NCBI RefSeq assembly: GCF_003086295.3 | Contig: NC_092054.1 | Span: 51,505,353 to 51,569,352, forward strand | Direction of reading: 5' to 3' | DNA length: 64,000 nt | Source of the DNA: Arachis hypogaea | Taxonomy: Eukaryota; Streptophyta; Magnoliopsida; Fabales; Fabaceae | In this document: positions 1 through 11,614 of the stretch, piece by piece | How positions within the stretch are numbered: position 1 is the stretch's first letter | Layout: every line of letters starts with the position of its first letter | Notes under the pieces: model-generated | What the model saw: only the letters and a program-made list of their open reading frames with translations | Told to the model about the DNA's origin: nothing | The model's database searches: none | Translations under genes and position numbers: made by a program

Positions 1-1115
1 GCTAAATCACCACATTACCACCCATTTCCCTTCCCAAAAAAGTTTTAAACACAGATTTGAGAAGCTGAAAACTCACGAGTTTTTCTTAGCATAATGAACA
101 CGAATCCATATAACGGGGCAAAAAAAAAGTCTAGTTTTGAAGTGAACCCGATGACGAAAAAAGAAAAGAGAAGTTGAAAACAATGGATTTGAGAAAGATA
201 GGAATGTACCCAGATTGAAATAGGAGAGATCCATACCTGAAGCATTAGCAGGGACAGTTTTCAGATATGAAATCCATGAGAAGTGACATTTTTTTATGAA
301 TCTATGAGAAAATTGAATAAATAAGACATGAGTAAAATCAAATGGAACACACCCAGACATCCTTGTTGATAGGAAAAAAGAGCAATCTCTTCTTCACTGT
401 ATAGGGAAAAAAGAGCAATCTTTTACAGCCATGCACTCTACAGAGCTAAAGTCAACCCATAAACACTTCACTCCCAAAATAATCTAATATGAAACGTCTA
501 GAATTAACACCTAGTATTTCTCCAACAACCAAATTAATCCATAGAATTAAGAGCTATATAGTTATATATACTACAAACAAACCAATGACAATTGTTTCTC
601 AATCAGATAAGAATTACTAAGATTAAATTTAATCACAAAACAGTAGTGTGAGTCACATATTGAGACAATTACAATTTGGTATTAATAGTCTCTAATGAAC
701 AATTCAATTACTACGCATGAATCAAGAACAAACAGAGAAAGACACACCAAAAAAAAAAGAGAAAAAACCAGTTCCAATCAATAGTAAGAAAAAGCCACCG
801 ACAAAAAGAAGAACACAGACACAGACACTTACCAAAGACGAACACAGACACAGCCTCACAAAACAAAAACTATGCAATCATGTAGGCACATTATAACGCT
901 TCCATAGCATAAAAAAAATCACATTTTGAACAAGGCACGTGAATGAAAGCTGAGTTTGTTCACTCACCCAGGTACAAGAGACACCTAATTCCATAGTGGA
1001 ACCTTTAATTAATTTGGACCCTGTTGTGTGCACATATGCTTCCACTATCACGCATATTTCTATATATACTAACAAATATTACACCAAACTAAATATATAA
1101 AATATTAAAATCTAC
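1..1115. other. AT-rich non-coding stretch inside the CACTA element
   Basis: I see no credible coding sequence, RNA gene or element terminus here. It lies downstream (minus strand) of the TOL fragment, where further GAT exons of an intact TOL gene would be expected. I looked for continuation of the GAT domain and did not find it, so the captured fragment seems to stop near 1116. Confidence 0.5.
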
Positions 1116-1773
1116 CTGCAAGACATCTTGTTGTGGAGAAGACAACACAGTAGAAAGAAGCTCAATATTGTTTCTAGCAACATCAAAAGCTTCCTTAGTT
1201 TGTTCAGGAGTAAAACTCTGCACAGGAATATCGTCATGCTGAGTCTGGCATGAAAGATCAAGTTCAACCTCAGACACTGAAAATAGGCGCCAAGCTCTCG
1301 TTGTGACGGCCAGGGAACTGAATACCCCTTGATTTCAGACTCTGAACCACAAAATGGAAACAAGCAATCAATAATAACACTAACAATAACCCACACTAGC
1401 AAATTCAACAGCTAGAGCTAGTAACTAACCCAATCAATTTAGCATAGGATTTTGAGTTTCTAGTTTCTAGGCATGATATGATTATCAGAAATTGTCCCTT
1501 GAAATCAACTTAACAATGAAGTAGATATGCATGAAATAGGGAAAAAAGGTAGTAGTACCTTGTAAGTTTCTTCATAAACAGGGAGATAGTGAAGCTCGAT
1601 GGTGGATTCGCCTCAAGCCTCAATCATGATCAAAGCCTTGTTGCGGTTATTAAAACTGTTTGAGGATCGTCAATTAACCTAACCATATCATCAAGAACCC
1701 TCTCAGCAGCGACTTCAGAGAAAGCCTTCTCTCAATTCTTCACGATGGTTTCAAGCAAGACGAGGGGCAAGGA
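1116..1773 (-). pseudogene. Broken TOM1-like (TOL) VHS/GAT gene fragment
   Basis: TOL proteins are plant TOM1-like adaptors that bind ubiquitinated cargo at the plasma membrane and endosomes through VHS and GAT domains. On the minus strand, 1773-1559 reads the C-terminal half of a VHS domain (LVLLETIVKN, EKAFSEVAAERVLDDMVRL, ELHYLPVYEETYK) and ends at a GT donor (1558-1557). A second exon, 1341-1116, follows an AG acceptor and reads SLKSRGIQFPGRHNESLAPI, then the start of the GAT domain (SFTPEQTKEAFDVARN, LSTVLSSPQQDVLQ), ending at another GT donor (1115-1114). It is dead: TGA at 1732-1734, a one-base loss near 1652, TGA at 1613-1615 (Trp expected), and a frame break after LAPIF. Retained introns argue for a DNA-level copy, not a retrocopy. 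The family call rests on remembered VHS and GAT sequence. Confidence 0.75.
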
Positions 1774-2294
1774 ATCGAACCTTTCAAGCAGCGATTTCAG
1801 AGAAACCCTAAACCATGAATCAAATCTTTACCGCTGACGCCAGCGATGCATCCGACGCCAAGCTCGATGGAGACGCCACCGGTCATTTCCTATAAACACC
1901 AGAAACGTCGGCACTAGCAGAATGACGGTTGGCGCTGACGGGTTGCCGCTGACGAGTGGCGCTGACGAGTGGTGCTGATGGTTGGCGCCACGCGTGAGAG
2001 AGGGAGACGGCGGCGTGGGGCATGAGCGACTAGTGGTGCTGATGGTTGGTGGTGCTGCGACGAGTTGGAGGGAGGGGTTGTGACGGGTTGAGAGAGGGAG
2101 ACAGCGGCGTTGTTGGGAGAGGGAGTTAGGGTTGCAGATATGAGAAGGGTGAGTGACGGCCACATAGGGTTAGAAGTTATTTTCGAAACCAACACTTCTA
2201 GTCTAGGGTTAAAACATAAAACTTAGAAAAAAAAAGTGAAGTGTGAAAAAAAGGGGTGGGAAACTAAATTTTGGAAGGAGGGAACTCTATCAGT
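1774..2294. other. GC-rich low-complexity stretch between TOL fragment and CACTA subterminal repeats
   Basis: Positions 1920-2110 contain many imperfect copies of a GGTTG(G/C)CGCTGACG-like word, plus GAGAGAGGGAGACGGCGGCG. Open frames here are proline- and serine-rich on one strand and arise from these repeats, so I do not call a gene. It could be the 5' flank or 5' exon of the captured gene or another captured fragment. Confidence 0.4.
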
Positions 2295-2612
2295 ACGCTT
2301 TTGTAAGGTGTCCAAATAAACATAAGATATGGGCACGCTTTAAAAAGGTGACCATTGAAAAACTAACTAGCCACGCTTTTTAAGCGTGCCGGTTTCTCTT
2401 TATAGTCACGCTTTTGAAGCGTGCCAAAAAAAAGCGTGGCCAAATCACAAATCAGTAGCCACCCTCATAAAAGCGTGCCGATTTCTCTTTATGGCCACGC
2501 TTTTTAAGCATGGCAAAAAAAGCGTGGCCAAATTCCAAATCAGTGGCCACCCTCGTAAAAGCGTGCCCATAGACCACTTTTGGGCACGCTTTAAAAGCGT
2601 GGCAAGAAAAAA
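2295..2612. repeat. CACTA subterminal repeat cluster
   Basis: At least eight copies, in both orientations, of a GCCACGCTTTTNAAGCGTG(G/C)C word, separated by 20-50 bp and often followed by TTTCTCTTTATGG. Such clusters near CACTA ends are the usual transposase binding sites. The copies are self-complementary, so single-stranded DNA or RNA would fold. Confidence 0.7.
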
Positions 2613-2623
2613 GGGTGCCGACA

Positions 2624-2642
2624 GGCCTTTTTTCTTGTAGTG
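2624..2642 (-). repeat. CACTA terminal inverted repeat (right copy)
   Basis: Read on the minus strand from 2642 the sequence begins CACTACAAGAAAAAAGGCC, matching the terminal consensus CACTACAAGAAAA of the CACTA superfamily. It fixes the right boundary of the element. Confidence 0.8.
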
Positions 2643-3023
2643 AGTTTTCATTAAACGTTACGAAGTTTGATTATTTAGAAACTAATCGATTTAAGGTTAT
2701 AATAGATGAGCGAATAGGTGGTGATGCAGAGGTGTAATTGATTATTTGGTGATGCGGAAGTATGTGTAAATAAGCGGTGATGCGGAAGTACATTTATTAG
2801 TGTAGGTGATGCGGAGGTGTGGGTATGTAATTGGTGATGTGGATGCATAATAAAAATAAAGGAAATGAGAACTAATGAAGGAAATAGATACTTAAGAGGA
2901 AAAAATGAGAAACAATGAATAAGATAGATACTTGAAAAGTGTATGTTAAATAGGTCTTGTGCTAAAGTGCTAATGCGAAAGTGCCCGCCTTACTGATAGC
3001 ATATGAAATGTGAATGGGCTTTG
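2643..3023. other. Older repeat sequence between CACTA end and LARD 5' LTR
   Basis: Contains five spaced copies of GGTGATGCGGA-like words (about 2718-2840), then a segment (2956-3000) that resembles 55003-55090 on the far side of the LARD: CTTGTGCTAAA, AATGCGAAAG and CCGCCT words are shared. This is probably an older LTR-like repeat into which the LARD inserted. No gene seen. Confidence 0.45.
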
Positions 3024-6000
3024 TGTAAGACCCAGAACTTTTGAAAAGTCTTATTATGATCAAGTCTCAAATCATGTAGTTATTTACAGTCTTTTTTTCA
3101 GAAATTATCTTATTAAATATAATTAAGGCAAGTTTTGATTTATTGGATTTGAGATAAGTTATGATTATTATCCAATCTTACAATTATTGGATTATTTTCT
3201 ATATTTGAATTATAAAGTTGTTAGTTATGAAATAAGAAGAATTTTATATGATTTGGATTGAATGATTGATATTTTTAAATATTAGTATTGCTATTTTGGA
3301 AAATGAAGAAATTAAATATATTACTTCTAATTATTTGGTTGGGATATTTTATTGAAAATAATTTGTAAAATTGAGGAGCAAATAGTATTTCTATACATTA
3401 ATTTTGTTGGATAAAAATTTGTTCCTAATTACTATGTTACCCCTACTTTTATTTGAAATTACAAAAGTACCCCTAACCCTAAGTTTCAAAAATGAAACAC
3501 TAGCTCCCTCAAACCCAAACAGCCACAGCTGCTGCCCCTCTCTACTCTAAACACACACCCAGCCACCTGAAGAGAGAAAGAACGAGACAGAAAGGGAAGT
3601 GGAGTGAGGGATACACGGAGAAGGAAGGAAGGAAGAGGGGAGGGAGGAGCGTCGCCGGTGCGTCGGGCTTCACCATCGCCGTCGCGCCGCCTTGGAGTCC
3701 ACAGTCAAGAGTCGTGTCGTGCAGAGGAGAGAAGAGGAACTCACCGCGTCGCCGTCACCCACGAAGTTGCGAGCTGCGCCCAGTTGCTGTCTGGGTCACC
3801 GCGCCATCGTCCTTGCCAGCTCCAAACGGGAAGCACGATGGAGCTCCGTTTCTGCTTCCCTGATCCGCCATGAGTGAGCGACGTTGGGAAAGAGAGGGAG
3901 TTGCTGTGAAGCCATGAGCTGCGTCAGTTGCCGCCATTCGGCCCAGCCACGAGCTGTTGTCGGAATCGTGCGAGGAGGAGCACGACCCACCGCGCAGAGT
4001 TGCGCCGCCGTGTGCTGTCGTCGTCGCCTCGGACTGCCACCACCGTCCCTGTGCCGCCACTGCTGGAGATCCCCCCCGATCTGGTCTGAAGGAGAGGAAG
4101 AGGTTCAGGCCGCCGTTGCTACTTGCGTTGTGAGCTTCTGCACCAGCCACCACCGCAGGTGTCGCTACCGGAGAAGGGAGCTGCATCCCTATGTCCTGAC
4201 CGCCGGGAGTGGTTCTGCGACTTCCAGGATCACCGCCGGAGCTCCGGGCTGAGCTTCTGCCACTTGAGACCCTGCTGCCGTCGCCGGAAAAGTTTTCCGG
4301 TAAGGGTTTTAATTGAGGTTTCTGCCTTTTTGGATTTCGAGAAGGTTTAATGCTGCGTGGTTTTTATAGTTGATCCACCGGAGCTTTTGGCTGCCGTCGG
4401 AGCTGTTGCCGAGCCTGTTCGAAATCGCAGCTGCTTCGTTTCGCTAGTTCAGTAAGTATTTATGTTTCGAAAAACCACGTGTTAGTATTCTGTTGTGTTT
4501 GGTTAATGAATATGAGTTTTGATAACATGGGGTTGAGTCCTAATTATTGTATGTTATGATTAGTGTTGCTATGGTTATTGCGAAAGTGGCTGGGAGCTGA
4601 GGTCTTGGTTGCCGTCAGTTCGGGTTGAGGCGGAAAAGACTCTGTGAGACGTTTGGGTTATGGAATTTTGCGTTTTGAGGTAGGGGCGCTTTCCAAAAAC
4701 TATATTCTTATATATTAGAATTATTACATACGGATACTGATGTGAGAGAATGTGTATTTGGTGATTGTATCGGCCTTATGTATGGCTGGATTTGCCTTGG
4801 TTGATTATTAACGTTTGTTGGTTGAATTGTTGTGTGGTTTTGTGAAACGAAATGCTTTTTAAGTTGATTCTTTTAAAACTTTGAGATCATGTTTAATCTG
4901 TTGAGAATTGAATTGAGTTAATTTTATTGAGAATGTGAAAAATAGAATCCACTCTTGAATTCAGCCTGGCTTGCTTTATATGATCTGGTTTTTGATGAAT
5001 GATTGTTACTGAACCGTTTCTTTGAAACTTTAGAAATGAGTTTATTCGGCTGATAATGATTTGATTTTTGAAACGGTTTTCTTGAAATATGGTATTGAGA
5101 TTAACTGTTGGATTTTGGCTTGCCTTTGAATTGATTTTGGATTCTGGGCTGTTGGAAAAAGATTGGGGAATGGTTTTGTTGGGACCCGGACCGGGTGGCA
5201 AAGTCCAAGTTTTAGGGGAGATGCTGCCAAAATTTCTATAAAATCCGAGTCTTTATTGAAATGTTGTCTGGGAAAAATGATGAGCTGAAGGCTTCTACTA
5301 TTTTAGTTGAAATATTAAGAAAAGGATGATTCATGCTTTTAAAATGAATTATTAAAGAGGGAATTGTGATTTAGTCTTGCTTCTTAAGAAAGGCATTGTA
5401 TCTTTTTCAGGAGAAAGTTATTTAGATGAAACTTATGTTTTAAAGCTGTTTTAAATGTGACAAGGGCAATGCCTTTGAATTTGACTTGAGGGTTTCAATT
5501 AGAGGAGTTTCGATGATGTTGAAAGAACCTAAATGTGTATTGACAAGTTTCATTTTGAAATGTTTCAGGAAAGGTTTTAAGTACTCTTTGAACTCTGAAT
5601 TCTTACAAGACTAACACAATTTTGAACAGTTGAAACGTTCTAGAATTTATCATGGGGGTTGAAATTGGTTTTGCCTAAGTAAAGGAAACGGCTTGAAAGA
5701 AGTAAATGATTACGTGACTTGGTTTGGCTTAGATCCTATTTTATTACTCAAATCGAAAATCCAAGGTTTTAATGATTTTAAATGAATTTGGCGAAATGAG
5801 TTATGCTATTCTCCCCTAAGGGCTTGGGACCTTGCCGAGAAACTTTGTTTTAAAATTCCATTGTTGGATGGATGATTTTGAATGTTTCAAAATGAATCTT
5901 TAACTTTCCATGGTTATAGAAGTTTTGAAAAGAGGATGCCGAGAGTGGCATGATTTTAAAAGGGGAATTTACCTTGAGTAAAAGTGGCTTATGAGCCTGA

Positions 6001-7570
6001 GATGATTTGAGAAATGAGATCTTTAAAGCCAAGGCTTAAAAGAGTTGAAACTTGATTTCAAAGTGAAATGATTTGGGAAAAAGTGATTTATGGCTTAAAT
6101 GCCGATTTTATGAATTGATGATGTTGAATGTGGAAGTGCTGTTTTGTTGTGAGCCGGAATGGCTGTGTATGATTATAAATATTGGTTGGTTCTGGATTGA
6201 ACCGTGAGCCGGAATGGCTGTGTATGATATGAATATTGGCTGGTTCTGGACTGAACCGTGAGCCAAATGGCTGAGATGGATGTTGATCCATAGATGAGAT
6301 TGAATGCATGTATATGCTGAATCATTGATAAATGTGAATGTTGCACTTCCACTATCGGAGATAAGAGTTTCACTGGGAGAAAGCAGTGGCTAGCCACCAC
6401 GTGTTCCAGGTTGAGACTCGAAGCTCTTTTGACCCTATGTCGTCAGGGTGGCCGGGCACTGTGAAATCTCCGGATGAGCTCACCCCCAAAAATATTCACT
6501 AGTAAGGGTGATGGATATGGATCATGATTATGATCAAGTTTATATTGAGTATAACTCGAGTTGGGGAGACACGACAGAGGGACAGTCCAATGGTTAGCTA
6601 CCAGGACTTGTCGGGTTGGCTCTATAACCGACAGATGATATCATCATCCCCTAGGAACAGGCATGCATCATATGCATTTATGTGACATTATTTGGGTGTG
6701 CATATTGTACTTGGTTTGTCTTTGTGACTATTTGAGATTATCTGCTACTTGCTCTACTTGCTGTAACTGTTTGTTTGTACTTGAACCTCCTATCTGTGTT
6801 TGCAACTGGGACTCTGTTGGATTGTGGTGATTGGTTGTTGTTGGATTTTTTGGGCCTAGGGCCGTGGTTGAAATGAGATGGACCGATGGTTGGTTTCGGT
6901 TTTGTGTTTCTGATTTGGAATAGTATGGAAGGCTATTTTTGGTTTAGCATAGATAAATCTTTTGAAAGGCTTTCGAAATATTGTTTTAAATGAACAGTTT
7001 CCTCTTTCAGAAAAGGATTTCAGATTTTCTCTTTTACTGTAAACCGTTATCTTTAAAAAGATGCATAAGTCAGTTATTAATCACTCGTACGGTTTATCTT
7101 CACGTATCCTATTACAGTAATTCCCAAAAACCCTCTACTGAGAACCCTTTCGAGGATGATGTTCTCACCCCCCTACATTTTTCCCCTTTCAGGATATGGA
7201 TGCAAAAGTCACGAAGAGTTTATTTAATTGTTGTTGAAATGCTCTCTGTTGCTTTAGATTATTTATTGTACCCTCGCCTTTATCTTGATATATTCTGTAA
7301 GAGGGATAGGAATTGTATTGGTTAATGCTTGTAATGTTATTTATATATATTTATGTATATATATGGATATACTCTTTATGAGTTTTTGTAAGTTGTATGG
7401 TATGTATGGATGTACGTTGTATAGTGAAAGTATTTTTGGGAATGGTATTGTGGTTTAAAGTTTTAAACAGACTCATATTTTAGTATTAAATAATATAAGT
7501 GTCGTCGTAATGTCCGAGCTATTAGAGTCGCGCAGCTGGAAGCGTGAGCTTTGGTAGTTAGGGTGTTACA
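3024..7570 (+). repeat. LARD 5' LTR (4547 bp)
   Basis: Begins TGTAAGACCC and ends GTTACA, immediately before the primer site. It is AT-rich except for a GC-rich island at about 3590-4330, which contains a CCGGTAAGG donor-like site. The downstream part (6560-7200) carries the GCATGCATCAT and GAGGATGATGTTCTCACCC words shared with the diverged sequence right of 55002. Compared with the 3' LTR it has about 160 bp of extra segments, two of them bounded by short direct repeats. Confidence 0.8.
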
Positions 7571-10503
7571 TTATGGTATCAGAGCAGTCCTTCCTGTAGA
7601 GCCTGAGGAATGGACCGACTATGCTTCAATTGCATACTCTGAGCGTTTGTCATGTACTAAGTATTGTCGAATGACGAGGATTAGAGCTTTATGCACATGA
7701 CGGTCTATTGATTAACGCTGTTAGTCTTGCATTGCATAATTCCTGATATTAAGTTTGGCCGGCTTAATACTAGTGAATTATGTATATGAGAGCACTAATG
7801 GGTTATCATAGATGACGTACTAGTTTTGAGTAAAGCGAATCGCGGGTTTTGGGAGCGTTGGAGACTATTTCTCGAGGCTATTAAGTTGTGTGTCTTAAAT
7901 TTAGTTCGAGTCGACCTGTTCTTTCATAGCCTAACTTGAGGTTCTTGTTTGCTAATCCTTTAGAAAGGTGGTTTAATTTTCCATCTCTATTCCTCTATTC
8001 ATATGCATTCTTGTTTGATCTTAAGTGCATATGCTTGTTTGAAATCCTTGTTGTATCTATCTTTCTCTGTTTGAGTTCCTCTTGATTAATGTATCCTTTG
8101 ATATGGCTTTGAACTTGTTCTAATGCACTGTGCATTTTACTCTGGATTTCGAGTCCACTCTTTGAGAAATTGTTGATTCAGTTTTTCTCTTAGTTGATAG
8201 TGATTATAGCCAATTTTGAGATTTTTATGAAAATTGCTGTTGAATAGATGTATACTTATCTATACGTGAAACTTTGAAGATTTCTTACACAGTTTAACAA
8301 CTACTTATTTTAATACCTCGCCTGTACTTTTACTGATTTACGGAACTGCAGTTACTTTAAAAGTAAATTGACTTTCTAGTAATTCTACTATAGCTCCAGT
8401 GCACATCTTCATTTGATTATGTATTTGGGTATTTTTCAAAATTTCGGAAAGAAATGGATTTTTCTCTTTTATTCTGGTTGAGTTTCGTTTGATAAGCTTC
8501 ACTTAACTTATTTTGAATTGAGTCTGGTTTAGCATACTACATGGTTTATGCCATTATTGTTCTTTTGAAAATGTTGGACTCATGGCTTTCTTATGAGCAA
8601 ACTCGTTCCTTCTTAAGTTTTTCACCTCTATGAATGTCATACGTGATTTTGTTTTTAATTATACATCTACCTTTTGGGAACACTACAATCAATCTCAACT
8701 TTCCTTTCTCTAGTGAATCTCATTCTTATATGAGTCAGTTTGATTCGTTTCAAAAATAGTGCATCATTTATCCTCTCATTGTCTTTACAAGAGTTTTTAG
8801 TCAAAGATTTATCCTTGGGAAAAATTACTAATGATTGGGTTGTATTTTCCTATGACTTTTGTATTCTTTTGAATCAATTAAAAGCTTGTTTGATGTTTCA
8901 TGCCTAGTGGATCTTGTTTGAACTATCTTGGTTTAAGATCCTTTCTTGCATGGCTTGACTCCTTTTTAGTACATCTTAAACTTCTTGAATGTTCTTCTTA
9001 GATGGTGATTTCAAGAACACTTTTGGAGTCTTGTTTTGAACTTTTTAAAGAAGTTTTGAATTCTCTTGTAAGAAGTTTTAAACAGAATTTATTTTCTGTT
9101 GCTTGATTGAGATTGAAACCATTGTTCAATTTTGACGAAGTTAATTTAAAGTTGGCCTGCGCCATTTTAAATGAGGTTTTGGGAAGTTTCCTTGTTTAGT
9201 GGAAACCGGTTCGCTTGTAACGCACCACTTATTTCCTTTACCAAAATATAAGCAAATTTTTACGTCAGAATTTCCTTTCTAAAAAGAGTTTAACTTTCCT
9301 TTTTGCCCTTGCTATGAATGTTATACACGCTTGTTTGAATATGAACTTTGAGGATTTTTGAACAAGCATTTGATTACTTCCAAGTTTTTATGAACTGCTT
9401 TTGGTTAAGTTGTGCATCTAATTATCTTTCTAAAATATTTGAGGAAATATTTTAGCTCTTAGCCAAAGTTGTGTGCATTTGTTTTTGGAACTCTACAAAA
9501 TCTACTTCAACATGAAATTGAATTAGAGCAAGGCCACGTTTATGTTTTGTTACTCTCTTGAAGGATATTTGTTGGTTACCTTCTCTTTCAGACTGCGAAG
9601 TGATTTTGGCAAGTTTTCGACTCTTTCATGAACAATGTATTCGAAAGTATTTTTAATCTTGCTCTTGAGATATGTGAACTTTGTCTTTGGTTTGAGAAAT
9701 TCTTATCTATGAACCTCATACTTCCTTGACTCAGCTTGGATTTGTTCAAACTAATGTGCTGGTCCTTCTTCTTATTGGTCCTATTGAATTTCTTGGATCC
9801 AAGGGTTAACTTTGGAGTTGTCAATCGATTTATTTCTAGCAAACTTCTTTGCTTGGGCATCTTTGTTTATCTGAAATTGGATACATTCTCTCAAATCTAT
9901 GAGTACTATCCTTGACTCTCTTTTCTAGAATCTTGTATCCTTCTGAGTAGACTCGAGAATTGTTTGATATCACGTGCGACTTGTAGACGTAGTAACGCGA
10001 TGCGTTATTTTTTTTTAGACCTGATATGTGTATACGAAGGCTGAAGCGGTAGGTGTACAACGTTATGAGTTGTGGGTGTTTTGTTCTTTGCGAAAGGGTT
10101 TGCGGTCGTTAGGCCTATGATCGGATATGAGGATTGTAAAGTGCTTGATGGAGTTGGAAAGTTGAAGCTTTGAGGTTGATATGAGATTAGTGTGCGGATG
10201 TTAAGCACGTCGTTTTAAACCCATCATGTCTTATAGCCTTTGATGCATTGCCTTACTATTACATGTTTGAATCATGTCATCTTTTGCATTGAGCCTATCT
10301 TGTAACGTTTGCTTGGCAATCACACTCCTACCCTTACATCTTTATGCATATGACAATCCAAGTATTTGAAAACCGTATATATGTGTTTATATGTTGAGAT
10401 ATTTTTGCTTCTTCCTTAAATGTGTTCCAGGATGAACTGTTATGAAATTTCTTTTGTTTTGTATCAATTTTCGAGGACGAAAATTTTTATAAGGTGGGTA
10501 GAA
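7571..10503 (+). other. Non-coding internal region of the LARD-like element
   Basis: T-rich sequence without any reading frame resembling Gag, protease, RT or integrase on either strand. It ends with TCGAGGACGAAAATTTTTAT and a purine-rich AAGGTGGGTAGAA (10491-10503) directly before the 3' LTR, which is a candidate polypurine tract. Its role would be limited to packaging and priming signals. Confidence 0.65.
7574..7585 (+). other. Primer binding site for initiator tRNA-Met
   Basis: TGGTATCAGAGC, three bases after the 5' LTR, is complementary to the 3' end of plant initiator tRNA-Met. It is the standard minus-strand primer site of many Copia and chromovirus elements and sets the LTR/internal boundary. 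Confidence 0.85.
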
Positions 10504-11614
10504 TGTAAGACCCAGAACTTTTGAAAAGTCTTATATTCAGAAATTATCTTAATATAATTAAGGCAAGTTTTGATTTATTGGATTTGAGATAAGTTATGAT
10601 TATTATCCAATCTTTCAATTATTGGATTATTTTCTATATTTGAATTATAAAGTTGTTAGTTATGAAATAAGAAGAATTTTATATGATTTGGATTGAATGA
10701 TTGATATTTTTAAATATTAGTATTGATATTTTGGAAAATGAAGAAATTAAATATATTACTTCTAATTATTTGGTTGGGATATTTTATTGAAAATAATTTG
10801 TAAAATTGAGGAGCAAATAGTATTTATATACATTTATTTTGTTGGATAAAAATTTGTTCCTAATTACTATGTTACCCCTACTTTTATTTGAAATTACAAA
10901 AGTACCCCTAACCCTAAGTTTCAAAAATAAAACCCTAGCTCCCTCAAACCCAAGCAGCCGCAGCTGCTGCCCCTCTCTACTCTAAACACACACCCAGCCA
11001 CCTGAAGAGAGAAAGAACGAGACAGAAAGGGAAGTGGAGTGAGGGATACACGGAGAAAGAAGGAAGGAAAAGGGGAGGGAGGAGCGTCACCGGTGCGTCG
11101 GGCTTCACCATCATCGTCACGCCGCCTTGGAGTCCGCAGTCAAGAGTCGTGTCGTGCAGAGGAGAGAAGAGGAACTCACCGCGTCGCCGTCACCCACGGA
11201 GCTGCGCCCAGTTGCTGTCTGGGTCACCGCACCATCGTCCCTGCCAGCTCCGAACGAGAAGCACAATGGATCTCCGTTTCTGCTTCCCTGGTCCGCCGTG
11301 AGTGAGCGACATTGGGAGAGAGAGGGAGTCGCTGTGGAGCCATGAGCTGCGTCGATCGCCGCCATTCGGCCCAGCCACGAGCTGCTGTCGGAATCGTGCG
11401 AGGAGGAGCACGACCCACCGCGCGGAGTTACGCCGCCGTGTGCTGTCGCCGTCGCCTCGGACTGCCGCCGCCGTCCCTGTGCCGCCACTGCTGGAGATCC
11501 CCCGATCTGGTCTGAAGGAGAGGAAGAGGTTCAGGCCGCCGTTGCTACTTGTGTTGTGAGCTTCTACACTAGCCACCACCGCAGGTGTCGCTGCCGGAGA
11601 AGGGAGCTGCATCC
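10504..11614 (+). repeat. LARD 3' LTR, first part
   Basis: Matches the first ~1.15 kb of the 5' LTR (3024 onward) with a few per cent change and a loss of about 40 bp near 10530. It stops at 11614, where the Athila-type element A is inserted. The matching remainder starts at 51728. Confidence 0.85.
11610..11614. repeat. Target-site duplication CATCC (left copy)
   Basis: CATCC directly precedes the TGGTGCGG end of the inserted element; the same five bases follow its other end at 51723-51727. The uninterrupted sister LTR has a single GCATCC at the equivalent place (about 4181-4186). This proves both ends belong to one insertion. Confidence 0.9.

Larger units (their letters stand above)
1..2642. 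mobile_element. CACTA (En/Spm-type) DNA transposon, right end only
   Basis: The sequence ending at 2642 reads, on the minus strand, CACTACAAGAAAAAAGG, the conserved terminus of CACTA transposons. Just inside it are many short direct and inverted copies of a GCCACGCTTTTAAGCGTGGC-like motif, the usual subterminal repeats where transposase binds. I find no matching left terminus, so the element must start before base 1. No transposase is visible, so this part would be non-autonomous. The 3-bp target duplication cannot be tested; the three bases outside are AGT. Confidence 0.75.

Noticed and set aside
3604..4252. Several open frames in the GC-rich part of the LARD LTR (also 11039-11612)
   Set aside because: Open on both strands because of high GC content, and length and ends differ between the two LTR copies.
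9588..10208. Short minus-strand frames in the LARD interior
   Set aside because: No similarity to retroelement or host proteins that I recognise, and no start or codon features beyond chance.
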